Source of the DNA: an uncultured Roseibium sp.
Lineage (GTDB): Bacteria > Pseudomonadota > Alphaproteobacteria > Rhizobiales > Stappiaceae
DNA length: 64,000 nt
Direction: 5' to 3'
Assembly: GCF_947496995.1 (NCBI RefSeq)
Contig: NZ_CANMFD010000002.1
Location: forward strand, 62,001-126,000
Shown: positions 34,090 through 42,521 of the stretch, one piece after another
How the letters are laid out: the number at the start of each line of letters is the position of its first letter
Position numbering within the stretch: the stretch's first letter is position 1
Notes under the pieces: generated by a model
Told to the model about the DNA's origin: nothing
What the model saw: only the letters and a program-made list of their open reading frames with translations
The model's database searches: none
Translations under genes and position numbers: made by a program

Positions 34090-34290
34090 TCGTTCTTGAT
34101 ATGTTCTTTTTGGCGTTTTGGTCAAGAAGGCGGCAGGAGAAGGTGAGGCGTGATTTGTGAATGGCTTCAAGTCTCGTTGTTCTGTGGCAACGAGAAACCC
34201 GGTGCAATTTCCGAGTTGGTCGGTTCGGCCGGTGAGCCGGTGCTCGCGGATTTGATGCGTTGAAGGACACAGGTATGAGACAGGTTTTGC

Positions 34291-34737
34291 CTACCTCAGC
34301 CGCGCATCCTTCAGGGCTTCGAGCAGCAATTCCGTTTCCTTGACCTTGTCGCCGGCCGCGTCGGGCACCTCGACGTAGGAAACGTTAACGGCATTGTCCG
34401 GCCAGGCCAGGACAACCGTGAAGTAGATCCAGGCGCCCTTGTTGAAGAATTCCAGATCAAGCGAGATCTTCGGCGTGGTTTCCCATTCGACATCCGCCTG
34501 GGCGGCCATGGAATACCGCAAGGAGCCTTCCTTGAAGTACAGCTCGGCCGCAGTCTTGATGAGTTCCTCGATGTTGCCATGCTGGTCGGTGCGGATATAG
34601 GCGACGAAATCGACCACATCGACGAGCTTCAGGTCTTCGATGAAATCGGTCAGGGCCGAGGCGATCGCCTCCTGGCGCTGCCGGTCGCTGGCAAGGCCGA
34701 TCGACATGTTTCCGTTGCCTTCAGGCATATCTTGCAT
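34291..34737 (-). CDS. conserved hypothetical protein, alpha/beta
   Basis: 148 residues from ATG 34737, chosen because GGAGG lies 8 nt upstream; the frame runs on to 34794. Mixed alpha/beta, acidic, no signal or membrane part. Segment DFIEDLKLVDVVDFVAYIRT and a beta-rich centre (ISLDLEFFNKGAWIYFTVVL). Not recognised. It lies 226 bp after the flhB stop on the same strand, so readthrough from the motA-flhB operon is possible but not shown. Confidence 0.65.
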   Translation of the reverse strand: MQDMPEGNGNMSIGLASDRQRQEAIASALTDFIEDLKLVDVVDFVAYIRTDQHGNIEELIKTAAELYFKEGSLRYSMAAQADVEWETTPKISLDLEFFNKGAWIYFTVVLAWPDNAVNVSYVEVPDAAGDKVKETELLLEALKDARLR

Positions 34738-34963
34738 GAGCGGCGCCTCCAATACGATCGGTCCAGCCTGGCACAGTCCGGATCGCGAGTTCAAGGCTCA
34801 TGCGCAGTTGGAGGATCTGGTGCGCGCCGTGCGCCGATACGTTGCGGCTACGGCCGGTCGACCCGGATTGCTTCACCGATAAACCCAAAATAAAGCGCCC
34901 TCTCGCTCCAGCCATAATGAGGTTTTATCCGGTGCGATGGACTAACCCTGACCACGACTTGAT

Positions 34964-36040
34964 CTATACTGCAGTTCTTGTTTGGCGTGAGTACACATAA
35001 CAGATAATTTCTGCAACCGCTCTATAGAATTCCGGCGGTATCATTTGTTCGATTTCTGTCGCTGCATATAGAGATCGCGCAAGTTGTACGTCCTCGATCA
35101 CGGGGATGTTGTTGCTTTCCGCGATCTCGCGGATCTTCAGCGCGATCAGATCCTGACCCTTGGCGATCACTATCGGCGCCGGACTCTGATCACCGTCATA
35201 GCGCAGGGCGACGGCGAAGTGGGTCGGGTTGGCAATGACCAGAGTTGCCTGCGGCACGCCGGACATCATGCGGTTGCGGGCCCTGTCGCGCGCCAGCGAG
35301 CGCTGGCGGGCCTTGACGATCGGGTCGCCTTCCGCCTGCTTGTGTTCGTCCTTGATTTCCTGCTTGCTCATGCGCAGGTTCTTGCGCCAGTGCGAGCGCG
35401 ACCACAGGACATCGACGGTCACCAGCAGGATTGTCACGACGCAAACGCCGGCGATCAGCCGCATGGAAATCTGCAGGATCGTTTCCGGCAACGCGCTGGG
35501 GTCGGTAAACATGGCGTTGATCAGTTCCACTTCATTTGCCCGGAACTGGCCAAACACGATGGCGCTGACCGTGGTGAACTTGAAAACCGCCTTGAGAAAT
35601 TCAACAAGGCCCTGTGCCCCGAAAATCCGCTTCCAGCCTTTCGAGGGCGAGAGTTTCGAGAAGTCCGGCTTGATGCGGTGAAAGACGAGGTTCGGACTGT
35701 TCTGCAGGAATGCCGAAGCGAGACCTGCGACTGACAACAGCGCAATGACCGGAGCAAGGAATATGGCGGTTTCGATTGAAACCGCATGAGAGAGCAGCAA
35801 TGCGTCTGCGCTGTTTCCAAGTCTCACACCTCCCGAGAGATCCAGGAGATGGGTCAGCTTCACGACGAGCTGACGGGCTCCCGATGTCACCACGAAACCT
35901 CCGATCAGCAGGGCGGCAATGAAAGTGGCAAGGACCGGTGCTTCTCTCGAAACCGGAGTGTTGCCTTTCTCGATTGCGTCCCGAACCTTCTTCTCGGTCG
36001 GTTCTTCTGTTTTTGAATCCTTGTCTGTCTCGTCCGACAT
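34964..36040 (-). CDS. flhB: flagellar export switch protein FlhB
   Basis: Export-gate component whose cytoplasmic domain cleaves itself to switch substrate class. 358 residues: N-terminal KTEEPTEKKVRDAIEKGN, four membrane helices, and the autocleavage motif NPTH at residues 271-274 (cut between Asn and Pro). Last gene of the motA operon, 51 bp after fliG. Confidence 0.96.
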   Translation of the reverse strand: MSDETDKDSKTEEPTEKKVRDAIEKGNTPVSREAPVLATFIAALLIGGFVVTSGARQLVVKLTHLLDLSGGVRLGNSADALLLSHAVSIETAIFLAPVIALLSVAGLASAFLQNSPNLVFHRIKPDFSKLSPSKGWKRIFGAQGLVEFLKAVFKFTTVSAIVFGQFRANEVELINAMFTDPSALPETILQISMRLIAGVCVVTILLVTVDVLWSRSHWRKNLRMSKQEIKDEHKQAEGDPIVKARQRSLARDRARNRMMSGVPQATLVIANPTHFAVALRYDGDQSPAPIVIAKGQDLIALKIREIAESNNIPVIEDVQLARSLYAATEIEQMIPPEFYRAVAEIICYVYSRQTRTAV

Positions 36041-36091
36041 TCAGCCAATCGTCTCCTGGCCCGCGGTACCGCGTTTCCGGTCCGGCAGCGG

Positions 36092-37159
36092 TCAGGCGAA
36101 AAATGCGCCGTCGTCCTGCTTCGGGTTCAATTCAATTTCGCCTCTGCCGGCCATCTCCAGGGCCAGATTGGTGATCGCGCTGCGGGCATCGAGAACGTCT
36201 CGCTGCGCTGCCGGTTCTCCGGCCGCCAGTTCGTGCTCGGCGATGCGCCGCGCACGAGAGGTCAGGGACGAAAGGATGACTTCGCGGAACTGCGCGCTGG
36301 TTCCTTTCAGCGCCAGTACGATCCGGTCCGTCGGAATCTGATCGAATATTGCCATCCGGGTCCGGGCGTTGAGGTTGGTGATGTCGTCGAAGGTGAAGAG
36401 CAGACCCTTGAGAAGCTCCGCGGTCTTCGGTTTGACAACATTGAGATTGTCCAGCGCGTCTTCCATGTGCTCGCGGTCCATCTTGTTGAGGATGTCCGCC
36501 ATGCGGGCATGGGAATCTGCCTCCAGGGTTCCGGACAGGTTGAGCATGAAATCCTCGTGCATGGTCTTTTCCACATCGCGCATGATTTCCGGAACGACTG
36601 CCTTGATCGACAGCATCCTGCGGACAAGCTGGTTGCGCGTCTCGCCGTTAACCTGGCCGAGAACCTTGGCGGCCGCCGCCGGTTTGATCTTTGTGAGGAT
36701 CAGAGCCGCAGTCTGCGGATGCTCCTTGAGGAGATAATTTGCAAAGACGGTTTCGGACACCGTGGTCAGCCGGTCCCATATGGAGCGGTTCGAATTACCG
36801 AGTACATCGGACATGATGTCCGAGAGCTGATCATCCGGAAGGATGCCCTCCAGCATCTTTTCGACTTCATTGGCGGAACCGTAGAGGGTCGTGCCGTGGG
36901 AAAACTGTTCGATGAATTCCTCGGCCAGCAGATCGAGTTCTTCCGAGGCCACCGTTCCCAGCTGCGCTGCGGAAACGGTGATCATGCGGATTTCTTCCTG
37001 GTCGAAATGCTGCAGCAGCTTCTGGGAGCTGGTTTTGCCCAGCGACAGGAGAAGCGCCGCCACCCGCTGCACGCCGTTCAGACGGCGCGCGGGCGGAGTG
37101 GGAGGCTGGGAGTAACTCGCGGATTGCGCCGCGGCCGCGGCATTGGCAGTGCTCGACAT
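36092..37159 (-). CDS. fliG: flagellar motor switch protein FliG
   Basis: C-ring protein that joins the MS-ring and receives torque from MotA. 355 residues from ATG 37159 (a GTG at 37165 is also possible). Family blocks VQRVAALLLSLGKTSSQKLL, EHPQTAALILTKIKPAAAAKVL, and the torque-helix region (DRIVLALKGTSAQFREVILS, SLTSRARRIAEHEL). Between fliN and flhB in the motA operon. Confidence 0.96.
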   Translation of the reverse strand: MSSTANAAAAAQSASYSQPPTPPARRLNGVQRVAALLLSLGKTSSQKLLQHFDQEEIRMITVSAAQLGTVASEELDLLAEEFIEQFSHGTTLYGSANEVEKMLEGILPDDQLSDIMSDVLGNSNRSIWDRLTTVSETVFANYLLKEHPQTAALILTKIKPAAAAKVLGQVNGETRNQLVRRMLSIKAVVPEIMRDVEKTMHEDFMLNLSGTLEADSHARMADILNKMDREHMEDALDNLNVVKPKTAELLKGLLFTFDDITNLNARTRMAIFDQIPTDRIVLALKGTSAQFREVILSSLTSRARRIAEHELAAGEPAAQRDVLDARSAITNLALEMAGRGEIELNPKQDDGAFFA

Positions 37160-37210
37160 TGTCACATGTTCCTGAGGAGACCTGGGGCTACGGACCGGTT
37201 AGCTTCTGGA

Positions 37211-37603
37211 TCAGATGTCCAGACCGCCGTTCTGCGCGCTGATGATTTCCGTGAGAGAGACACCGAAACGGGAATTGTCGTCTTCGACGACCACCACTTC
37301 ACCGCGGGCGATCACACGGCCGTTCACGACGATATCGATCGGTTCACCGACACGGTGATTGAGCGGGATGACCGCACCGCGGCCCAGCTTCAGAAGGTTG
37401 GAGACCAGCATTGTCGCCGACCCGAGGACAACCTGAATGTTCACCGGAATACCCAGGATCGTGTCCAGATTCTTGTCGTCCCCGATGGTGCCGGGATTGC
37501 TGTCCTTGGACGGCGCTTCAACCTTGGCGAAATTCGCGGCATCGGCCGGCTTCGTCTTCACACCCGCGTCCGCGGAAACATGATCAATAACAGTGTCGGA
37601 CAT
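37211..37603 (-). CDS. fliN: flagellar motor switch protein FliN
   Basis: C-ring subunit. 130 residues with a disordered N-terminus and a C-terminal SpoA domain (LDTILGIPVNIQVVLGSATM, LKLGRGAVIPLNHRVGEPID, VVVVEDDNSRFGVSLTEII). Starts inside the stop of the preceding gene (TAATG). Confidence 0.96.
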   Translation of the reverse strand: MSDTVIDHVSADAGVKTKPADAANFAKVEAPSKDSNPGTIGDDKNLDTILGIPVNIQVVLGSATMLVSNLLKLGRGAVIPLNHRVGEPIDIVVNGRVIARGEVVVVEDDNSRFGVSLTEIISAQNGGLDI

Positions 37604-38178
37604 TACATTTTATCCTTCTGGTTCATGGAAACGGTGCGGAACGGGCTTCCGGACGGGTTGTCGATCCGGTGAATGCGTGCCGGGACCGGTTTTGGCGCTT
37701 CTCCACGATGAATTGATGCCGGCTCCTTCTGGGATCTGCCGCTGGTCAACACACCCGCGTGCTGCGAAGGAGCAGTCTGTCCGTCCGAATCCGCGAAGAT
37801 CTCCAGGTCATCCCTGGACGGGGTAAGCCGGTTGGACGTCTCGAACAGGGCCGTTGCCTTGGAAAGCTCCTTGAGTTCCGCGCGCAGAACCGTTTGCTGG
37901 CGCTTGGCTTCCCGTGTCAGTCCGTCAATTTCGGCGATGAGCTCGCGCGCATCGTCCATGCGGTTGCCGAGTGCATTGAGGATCTGCGCGCTCTTGACGT
38001 TGATCTCCTGGATGGAGACCTCGATCCCGTCCAGAGCCAGTACGGTCTGGTCGAATATGCGCTTGTAATCCGAATGATATGTTCCGAGGCGCCGCAGCTC
38101 CCGGTGCATGGCCAGCATCCGCACCGTCGTCGCGACAAGCGCGATCAGGAGGACGCCATCAACGATTGCGGAGATCAT
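37603..38178 (-). CDS. membrane-anchored coiled-coil protein between fliM and fliN (DUF6468-like)
   Basis: 191 residues: N-terminal membrane helix (ISAIVDGVLLIALVATTVRM), then a long coiled coil (about 35-110) and a low-complexity Ser/Pro-rich tail. Resembles the DUF6468-type protein found next to fliM/fliN in alphaproteobacteria, which may relate to flagellar placement factor PflI; this is from memory of family context and not certain. Overlaps fliM by 20 bp and fliN by 1 bp, so it is firmly part of the C-ring operon. Confidence 0.75.
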   Translation of the reverse strand: MISAIVDGVLLIALVATTVRMLAMHRELRRLGTYHSDYKRIFDQTVLALDGIEVSIQEINVKSAQILNALGNRMDDARELIAEIDGLTREAKRQQTVLRAELKELSKATALFETSNRLTPSRDDLEIFADSDGQTAPSQHAGVLTSGRSQKEPASIHRGEAPKPVPARIHRIDNPSGSPFRTVSMNQKDKM

Positions 38179-39118
38179 CGAAAAGATCCTTTTCTTCCTC
38201 GTGAATGAGTTCTTCGACCTGCAGCGTATAGGAGCCGTCCAGCTGTCCGAGCTGGCAGGTGAAGATCGGCTGATCGTTACAGGAGAGAGTGACCGGGCTG
38301 CGGGCCGTTGCCTGAAGCTCGATGGTCTGGCCTACCCTCAGGGCCGACAGATCACCGAGCGACATTTCACGCTCTTCCAGGATGGCCTCCAGCCTGACTT
38401 CGGTGCGCTGGATTTCGTTGTGGAAGTGCTGCGTCCACTGTTTGTCACGTCCCGACATTTCACCGGAAAGGACCTGGGAGAGACGCTGGCGGAGCGGATT
38501 GAGGGTTGAATGCGGCATGACCACGAACACCTCGCCGCCACGGCCGATTGCCTGCTGCAACAGCCGTGCGACCACGGCAGGGTTGTTGCGGCGGCCGACG
38601 ACCGCGAAGTCCATGCGGCTTTCCACCCGCTCGATCCTGAGCGTTGTCTCGGCGATCGGCGCGAAGGATTCGGCCAGGGCTTTCGAAGCCACCTCGAACA
38701 TGGTGCGCGCGATGCGCGTTTCGATGTTGGAGAACGGACGTTCGTCGTCGATTGGCGGTTCTGTGCCGTCGGCTCCGAAAAGCACATCCACCAGCGTGAA
38801 GATGAAATCGCGGTCGAAACCGACGAGCACCCGGGCGTCCCATTCGGGGGAATAGAGCACGGCCACAAGCGCGTTGGACTCGAACTCGTCCAGAATGTCG
38901 CCGATGCGGTTGTTTTCTACGTAGCTCACCGAGATATAGGAAGGTGAGGGGGACTTCTGCCGCATGGCGTCCGCCATCAAACGTGCCATGCGGTCGAAAA
39001 CTACCGGAAGCATCGGCAGACGGTCGACGGAGATCCCCGCTGCATCGAGCAGGCGGTCGGCGATCATGGCCCGTTCGGAACTGGAACCGCCGGAATTTGC
39101 TGTAGCTGCCTCGATCAT
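38159..39118 (-). CDS. fliM: flagellar motor switch protein FliM
   Basis: C-ring subunit that binds CheY-P in chemotactic bacteria. 319 residues: FliM middle domain (VLVGFDRDFIFTLVDVLFGA, FSNIETRIARTMFEVASKAL) and C-terminal SpoA domain (LGDLSALRVGQTIELQATA). The N-terminal CheY-binding motif is short or absent, as in many rhizobia. Lies 3 bp after motA. Confidence 0.93.
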   Translation of the reverse strand: MIEAATANSGGSSSERAMIADRLLDAAGISVDRLPMLPVVFDRMARLMADAMRQKSPSPSYISVSYVENNRIGDILDEFESNALVAVLYSPEWDARVLVGFDRDFIFTLVDVLFGADGTEPPIDDERPFSNIETRIARTMFEVASKALAESFAPIAETTLRIERVESRMDFAVVGRRNNPAVVARLLQQAIGRGGEVFVVMPHSTLNPLRQRLSQVLSGEMSGRDKQWTQHFHNEIQRTEVRLEAILEEREMSLGDLSALRVGQTIELQATARSPVTLSCNDQPIFTCQLGQLDGSYTLQVEELIHEEEKDLFDDLRNR

Positions 39119-39121
39119 GAC

Positions 39122-40015
39122 TTATGCCGCTCCCTGAAGGTCCTGGACGTTGTCGCCACCGGACCCCGCGCTCATGGTCTCGTTTTCAACTTCGTCGATG
39201 GTTGGACGGTCGTGGTCGGAAATGGTCTTGCGGCCATGTTCCAGAGCGATCTGCGGATCGGCGCCGTTCATGAAGGCGAGCAGGGTCTGCTTGACGACGA
39301 TGTAGGGCCGCAGCCGCGACTCCCGGACGTTCTTGATCTTCACGGCCAGCGGTCCGAAGAGAGAATAGGAAAAGAAGATCCCGACGAACGTGCCCACCAG
39401 CGCGGCGCCGATCAGGCTGCCGAGCAATTGAGGCGACTGGTCGATCGCGCCCATTGCCTTGATAACGCCGAGCACGGCCGCGATGATCCCGATCGCCGGT
39501 AAGGCGTCGGCGACGCTGCTCATGGCGTGGAAGGGCTTCATCTGGTCGCGGTGGATCGTCTGCAGCTCCTCGTCCATTAGTGCCTCTATCTCATGGGCGC
39601 GGGCATTGCCGACGATGATCAGCCGGAAGTAGTCGCAGATGAAGGTCGTCAGGTTGGCGTTGCGCAGAACCGTCGGATATTTCTGAAAGATCTGCGAAGT
39701 GTTCGGGTCTTCGATATGCGGTTCGACCTGATTGCGTCCCTTGGCGCGCAGCTCGCGCATCAGACCGTAAAGCAGCGCCAGAACGTCCAGGTATTCGCGT
39801 TTGTTGGGGACGGCGTTGCGCAGCGCATCGGAGATCGCAAACACCGTTCCCCGAATGGTTTTCATCGGGTTGGCGACAACGAATGCACCAACGGCGACAC
39901 CCAGAATGATAAGGAGTTCCCAGGGTTGCCAAAGGACGGAGACCTTGCCGCCGAGTGCGGCAAATCCACCGATAAGGGAAGCACCCGCAATGAACAGGCC
40001 AATAAGAATAGTCAC
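39122..40015 (-). CDS. motA: flagellar stator protein MotA
   Basis: Proton-channel stator subunit, partner of MotB (15704-17224, far away in block 1). 297 residues, four membrane helices; conserved SSVADALPAIGIIAAVLGVI and GSLIGAALVGTFVGIFFSYS, with the cytoplasmic charged loop between helices 2 and 3. Starts at GTG 40015 with GGGAG 7 nt upstream. First gene of the - strand operon behind box I. Confidence 0.95.
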   Translation of the reverse strand: MTILIGLFIAGASLIGGFAALGGKVSVLWQPWELLIILGVAVGAFVVANPMKTIRGTVFAISDALRNAVPNKREYLDVLALLYGLMRELRAKGRNQVEPHIEDPNTSQIFQKYPTVLRNANLTTFICDYFRLIIVGNARAHEIEALMDEELQTIHRDQMKPFHAMSSVADALPAIGIIAAVLGVIKAMGAIDQSPQLLGSLIGAALVGTFVGIFFSYSLFGPLAVKIKNVRESRLRPYIVVKQTLLAFMNGADPQIALEHGRKTISDHDRPTIDEVENETMSAGSGGDNVQDLQGAA

Positions 40016-40071
40016 CTAATAGCTCCCGAACTGGTGAGAAAATCGACTGTGTGGGGAGGACGCTAGGAGGT

Positions 40072-40089
40072 GAGACTTGTCCGAAGCTG
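40072..40089 (-). promoter_or_regulatory. candidate FtcR-type box I, upstream of motA operon
   Basis: Read on the - strand: CAGCTTC-GGAC-AAGTCTC, then ACCTC and CTAGCGT, a -10-like hexamer at the same offset as in boxes B and F. 56 nt before the motA GTG. Faces away from box G. Confidence 0.75.
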
Positions 40090-40133
40090 ACGCGGCAGCA
40101 TTTTGGCCCGTATCCGCGCATCTGGACCGCAGT

Positions 40134-40151
40134 CAGCCTGGCGTAAGCTCT
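40134..40151 (+). promoter_or_regulatory. candidate FtcR-type box G, upstream of DUF1217-flgF operon
   Basis: CAGCCTG-GCGT-AAGCTCT, 11-bp direct repeat, 49 nt before the chosen start at 40201. Forms a divergent pair with box I, 44 bp apart. Confidence 0.72.
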
Positions 40152-40200
40152 CTGCGTGAAAATTCCTCAAATTCTTTTGCCCGCCAGGAGGGATGAGGAC

Positions 40201-40989
40201 ATGATCAATACGCTGACCCAGGTACAACTCGTCAGATCGAATATGGAGCGTTCACTGAAGAGCGTGGAAGCGGATCCGACGGTGGAACGCCAGACCGAGT
40301 ACTATCGGGAAAATATCCGGAATATTAAGTCCATCGACGACTTCCTGGCGGATGACCGCATCTATAATTACGCTATGAAGGCCATGGGTCTGGAAGACAT
40401 GACCTATGCCAAGGCCTTCATGCGCAAGGTGCTTGAAGAAGGTGTCTCGGATACCGCTTCCTTCGCCAACAAGCTCGTGGATACGAGGTACAAGGAATTC
40501 GCCGAAACCTTCAATTTCGAGCGCTACGGATCGACGACCACGTCCTTTTCCAGGACGCAGGACGGGATCGTCGACAAATATTACCGCCAGACGCTGGAGG
40601 TTCGCGAAGGCGAACAGAACCAGGGTGTACGTCTCGCCCTGTATTTCGAGCGCAAGGCACCCGATATCACCAACGCCTATGATGTCCTGGCCGATCCGGC
40701 GCTGGCTGAAACGGTTTATACCGCGCTTGGTCTGCCACAGGCATTTGCGATGGGCGATATCGACAAGCAGGCAGCTTATCTGGAGGAACGGCTTGAGTTC
40801 GACCAGTTCAGCGACCCGGCTTATCTTTCTGACTTCCTGACCCGGTTTTCCGCACTCTACGATCTTTCGAACGGTACCCAGACCAGCCAGTCTGCAGCTC
40901 TGACAGTCATGGGAAACAGCAACGGTATCGTTCAGATGGGCGAAAGCCTTCTCGCCAGTATCCAGAAATTCCGCCTCGGAGGCTTTTGA
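40201..40989 (+). CDS. DUF1217 flagellar-cluster protein
   Basis: 262 residues. Matches the DUF1217 type of protein found next to flgF in rhizobial clusters: an N-terminal helical part (INTLTQVQLVRSNMERSLKS, SIDDFLADDRIYNYAMKAMG) and repeated AYDVLADPALAETVYTALGL-like helical units. The function is not established; export or hook assembly has been supposed. ATG 40201 is chosen over 40156 because of GGAGGGATGAGG and the normal box spacing. Confidence 0.82.
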   Translation: MINTLTQVQLVRSNMERSLKSVEADPTVERQTEYYRENIRNIKSIDDFLADDRIYNYAMKAMGLEDMTYAKAFMRKVLEEGVSDTASFANKLVDTRYKEFAETFNFERYGSTTTSFSRTQDGIVDKYYRQTLEVREGEQNQGVRLALYFERKAPDITNAYDVLADPALAETVYTALGLPQAFAMGDIDKQAAYLEERLEFDQFSDPAYLSDFLTRFSALYDLSNGTQTSQSAALTVMGNSNGIVQMGESLLASIQKFRLGGF

Positions 40990-40992
40990 TCC

Positions 40993-41724
40993 ATGCAGTC
41001 CGCTCTCTATGTCGCGCTTTCGGCGCAGGTCGCCCTGTCCAATCGTCTGGACACCGTCGCCCGGAACGTCGCCAACATGAACACGGCGGGCTACCGGGCG
41101 GATGAAGTCAAGTTCGCGGAGCTGGTCTCTCAAGCCGGGCAGAACAAGGTGAGTTTTTCGACGGGCGGCGAGAAATACATCTCGCGTCAGATCGGAAGCC
41201 TGAACAAGACCGACAATCCGCTCGACATGGCGATCGAGGGAGATGGGTGGTTTGCGATCCGGGACGCGAACGGCACGGTTTCCTATACAAGGGACGGGCG
41301 GTTGAAAGTCACGCAGGACGGAACGCTTCAAACGCTGACCGGCCAGGCCATTCTGGGAACCGGAGGCCAGCCGATCGCGGTGGACCCGGAAGCCGGACCG
41401 CCGCTGATCACGCAGTCGGGTGAAATCTCCCAGCGTGATATCGGCATCGTCGGGCAGGTCGGCCTCTTCCTCATTCCCGAGGACGCGAAGCTGACGCGCA
41501 AGGACAATTCGGCGGTCATCCCGGACATTCCTGCCACTCCGGTCCTGTTCTTTGACCAGCACGGCATTCGCCAGGGCTTTGTTGAGGGCGCGAATATCAA
41601 CCCGGTTCGCGAGATGACCAAGATGATCATGATTTCCCGCGCTTTCGAAGGCGCGACGAAGATGATCGACATGAGCAATGAAAGCCAGCAGAAGGCGATC
41701 CGCGAGCTGGGGGCGACCTCGTGA
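40993..41724 (+). CDS. flgF: flagellar proximal rod protein FlgF
   Basis: Rod protein, 243 residues. N-terminal ALSAQVALSNRLDTVARNVA and MNTAGYRADEVKF, FlgF/G core (DNPLDMAIEGDGWFAIRD), C-terminal EGANINPVREMTKMIMISRA. Overlaps the next gene by 4 bp (GTGA). flgB, flgC and flgG lie in block 1, so the rod genes are split between blocks. Confidence 0.94.
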   Translation: MQSALYVALSAQVALSNRLDTVARNVANMNTAGYRADEVKFAELVSQAGQNKVSFSTGGEKYISRQIGSLNKTDNPLDMAIEGDGWFAIRDANGTVSYTRDGRLKVTQDGTLQTLTGQAILGTGGQPIAVDPEAGPPLITQSGEISQRDIGIVGQVGLFLIPEDAKLTRKDNSAVIPDIPATPVLFFDQHGIRQGFVEGANINPVREMTKMIMISRAFEGATKMIDMSNESQQKAIRELGATS

Positions 41725-42521
41725 GCGCGGTTGACGTGACTGCGGCCCTCGCCAAATCACCGGAAATGCAGACAGGGCGACCGGAAGCACATACGGCGGC
41801 TCGCCGGGCTGTGACGACCGGGGAACAGGCGGCCGGCGGGTTCAACTTCGGGGATTTCCTTGATGTCATCAACCCGTTGCAACATATTCCGGGGATTGCG
41901 GAACTCTACCGCTCGGTGACCAATGACCAGATCTCCGACGATGCGCGCAGGGCCGGGAACGCCTTTTACGGATTTGCCCTTGGCGGGCCCATCGGCCTAG
42001 GCGCCATGCTCGCCTACAGTGCAGCCGGAGATCGGGCAAACGGGTCCGGTGAGGAAAACAAGCCGGCCGGCATTCAAGTTTCGGACACCTCTCAAGTATC
42101 CGACGTCATAAAAATCTCCGACACGGGTGACATACCGGTGCCGGCCCGCAAGCCGGACCGGGTTCCCGAGGCGGAGCCGGGTAGCATCGACAGTCCGCAA
42201 GGGGCCGGGAATGATAATGTTCTGGGCCAGAAAGTCGCCTCCGTAGCGGAGAAATCCAGCCCACCCCTCGTCCTGGCCAAAATACTTTCGAACGAAGGTT
42301 CTTCGGAGACCATCGGCGAGACGAGTGCTGCCGCCGGGACCGGCGCGTCCTCGGTTGCCTATGTTGATGGCGCGAAAGCTGCGGACCGGCAGAAGCCCGA
42401 TCTGCCGGATGAGCAGGGGTTGGGACGTCTGGCGACGCATAAAGCCAACCATCTTCCCCTGGATGTATTAAAGGCCCTGCAGGAACGCCATGCCCAACGC
42501 ACCGCATCTGAACGCTCTTGA
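41721..42521 (+). CDS. conserved hypothetical protein between flgF and fliI
   Basis: 266 residues, starting at GTG within the flgF stop. Residues 40-105 form a conserved-looking domain (FLDVINPLQHIPGIAELYRS, then a Gly-rich helix GFALGGPIGLGAMLAYSAAG), known as a small conserved region in other alphaproteobacterial proteins. The rest is low-complexity, Ser/Asp/Glu-rich, with a short helical end. Overlaps fliI by 32 bp. Role unknown; gene position suggests a flagellar or export role. Confidence 0.7.
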   Translation: MSAVDVTAALAKSPEMQTGRPEAHTAARRAVTTGEQAAGGFNFGDFLDVINPLQHIPGIAELYRSVTNDQISDDARRAGNAFYGFALGGPIGLGAMLAYSAAGDRANGSGEENKPAGIQVSDTSQVSDVIKISDTGDIPVPARKPDRVPEAEPGSIDSPQGAGNDNVLGQKVASVAEKSSPPLVLAKILSNEGSSETIGETSAAAGTGASSVAYVDGAKAADRQKPDLPDEQGLGRLATHKANHLPLDVLKALQERHAQRTASERS

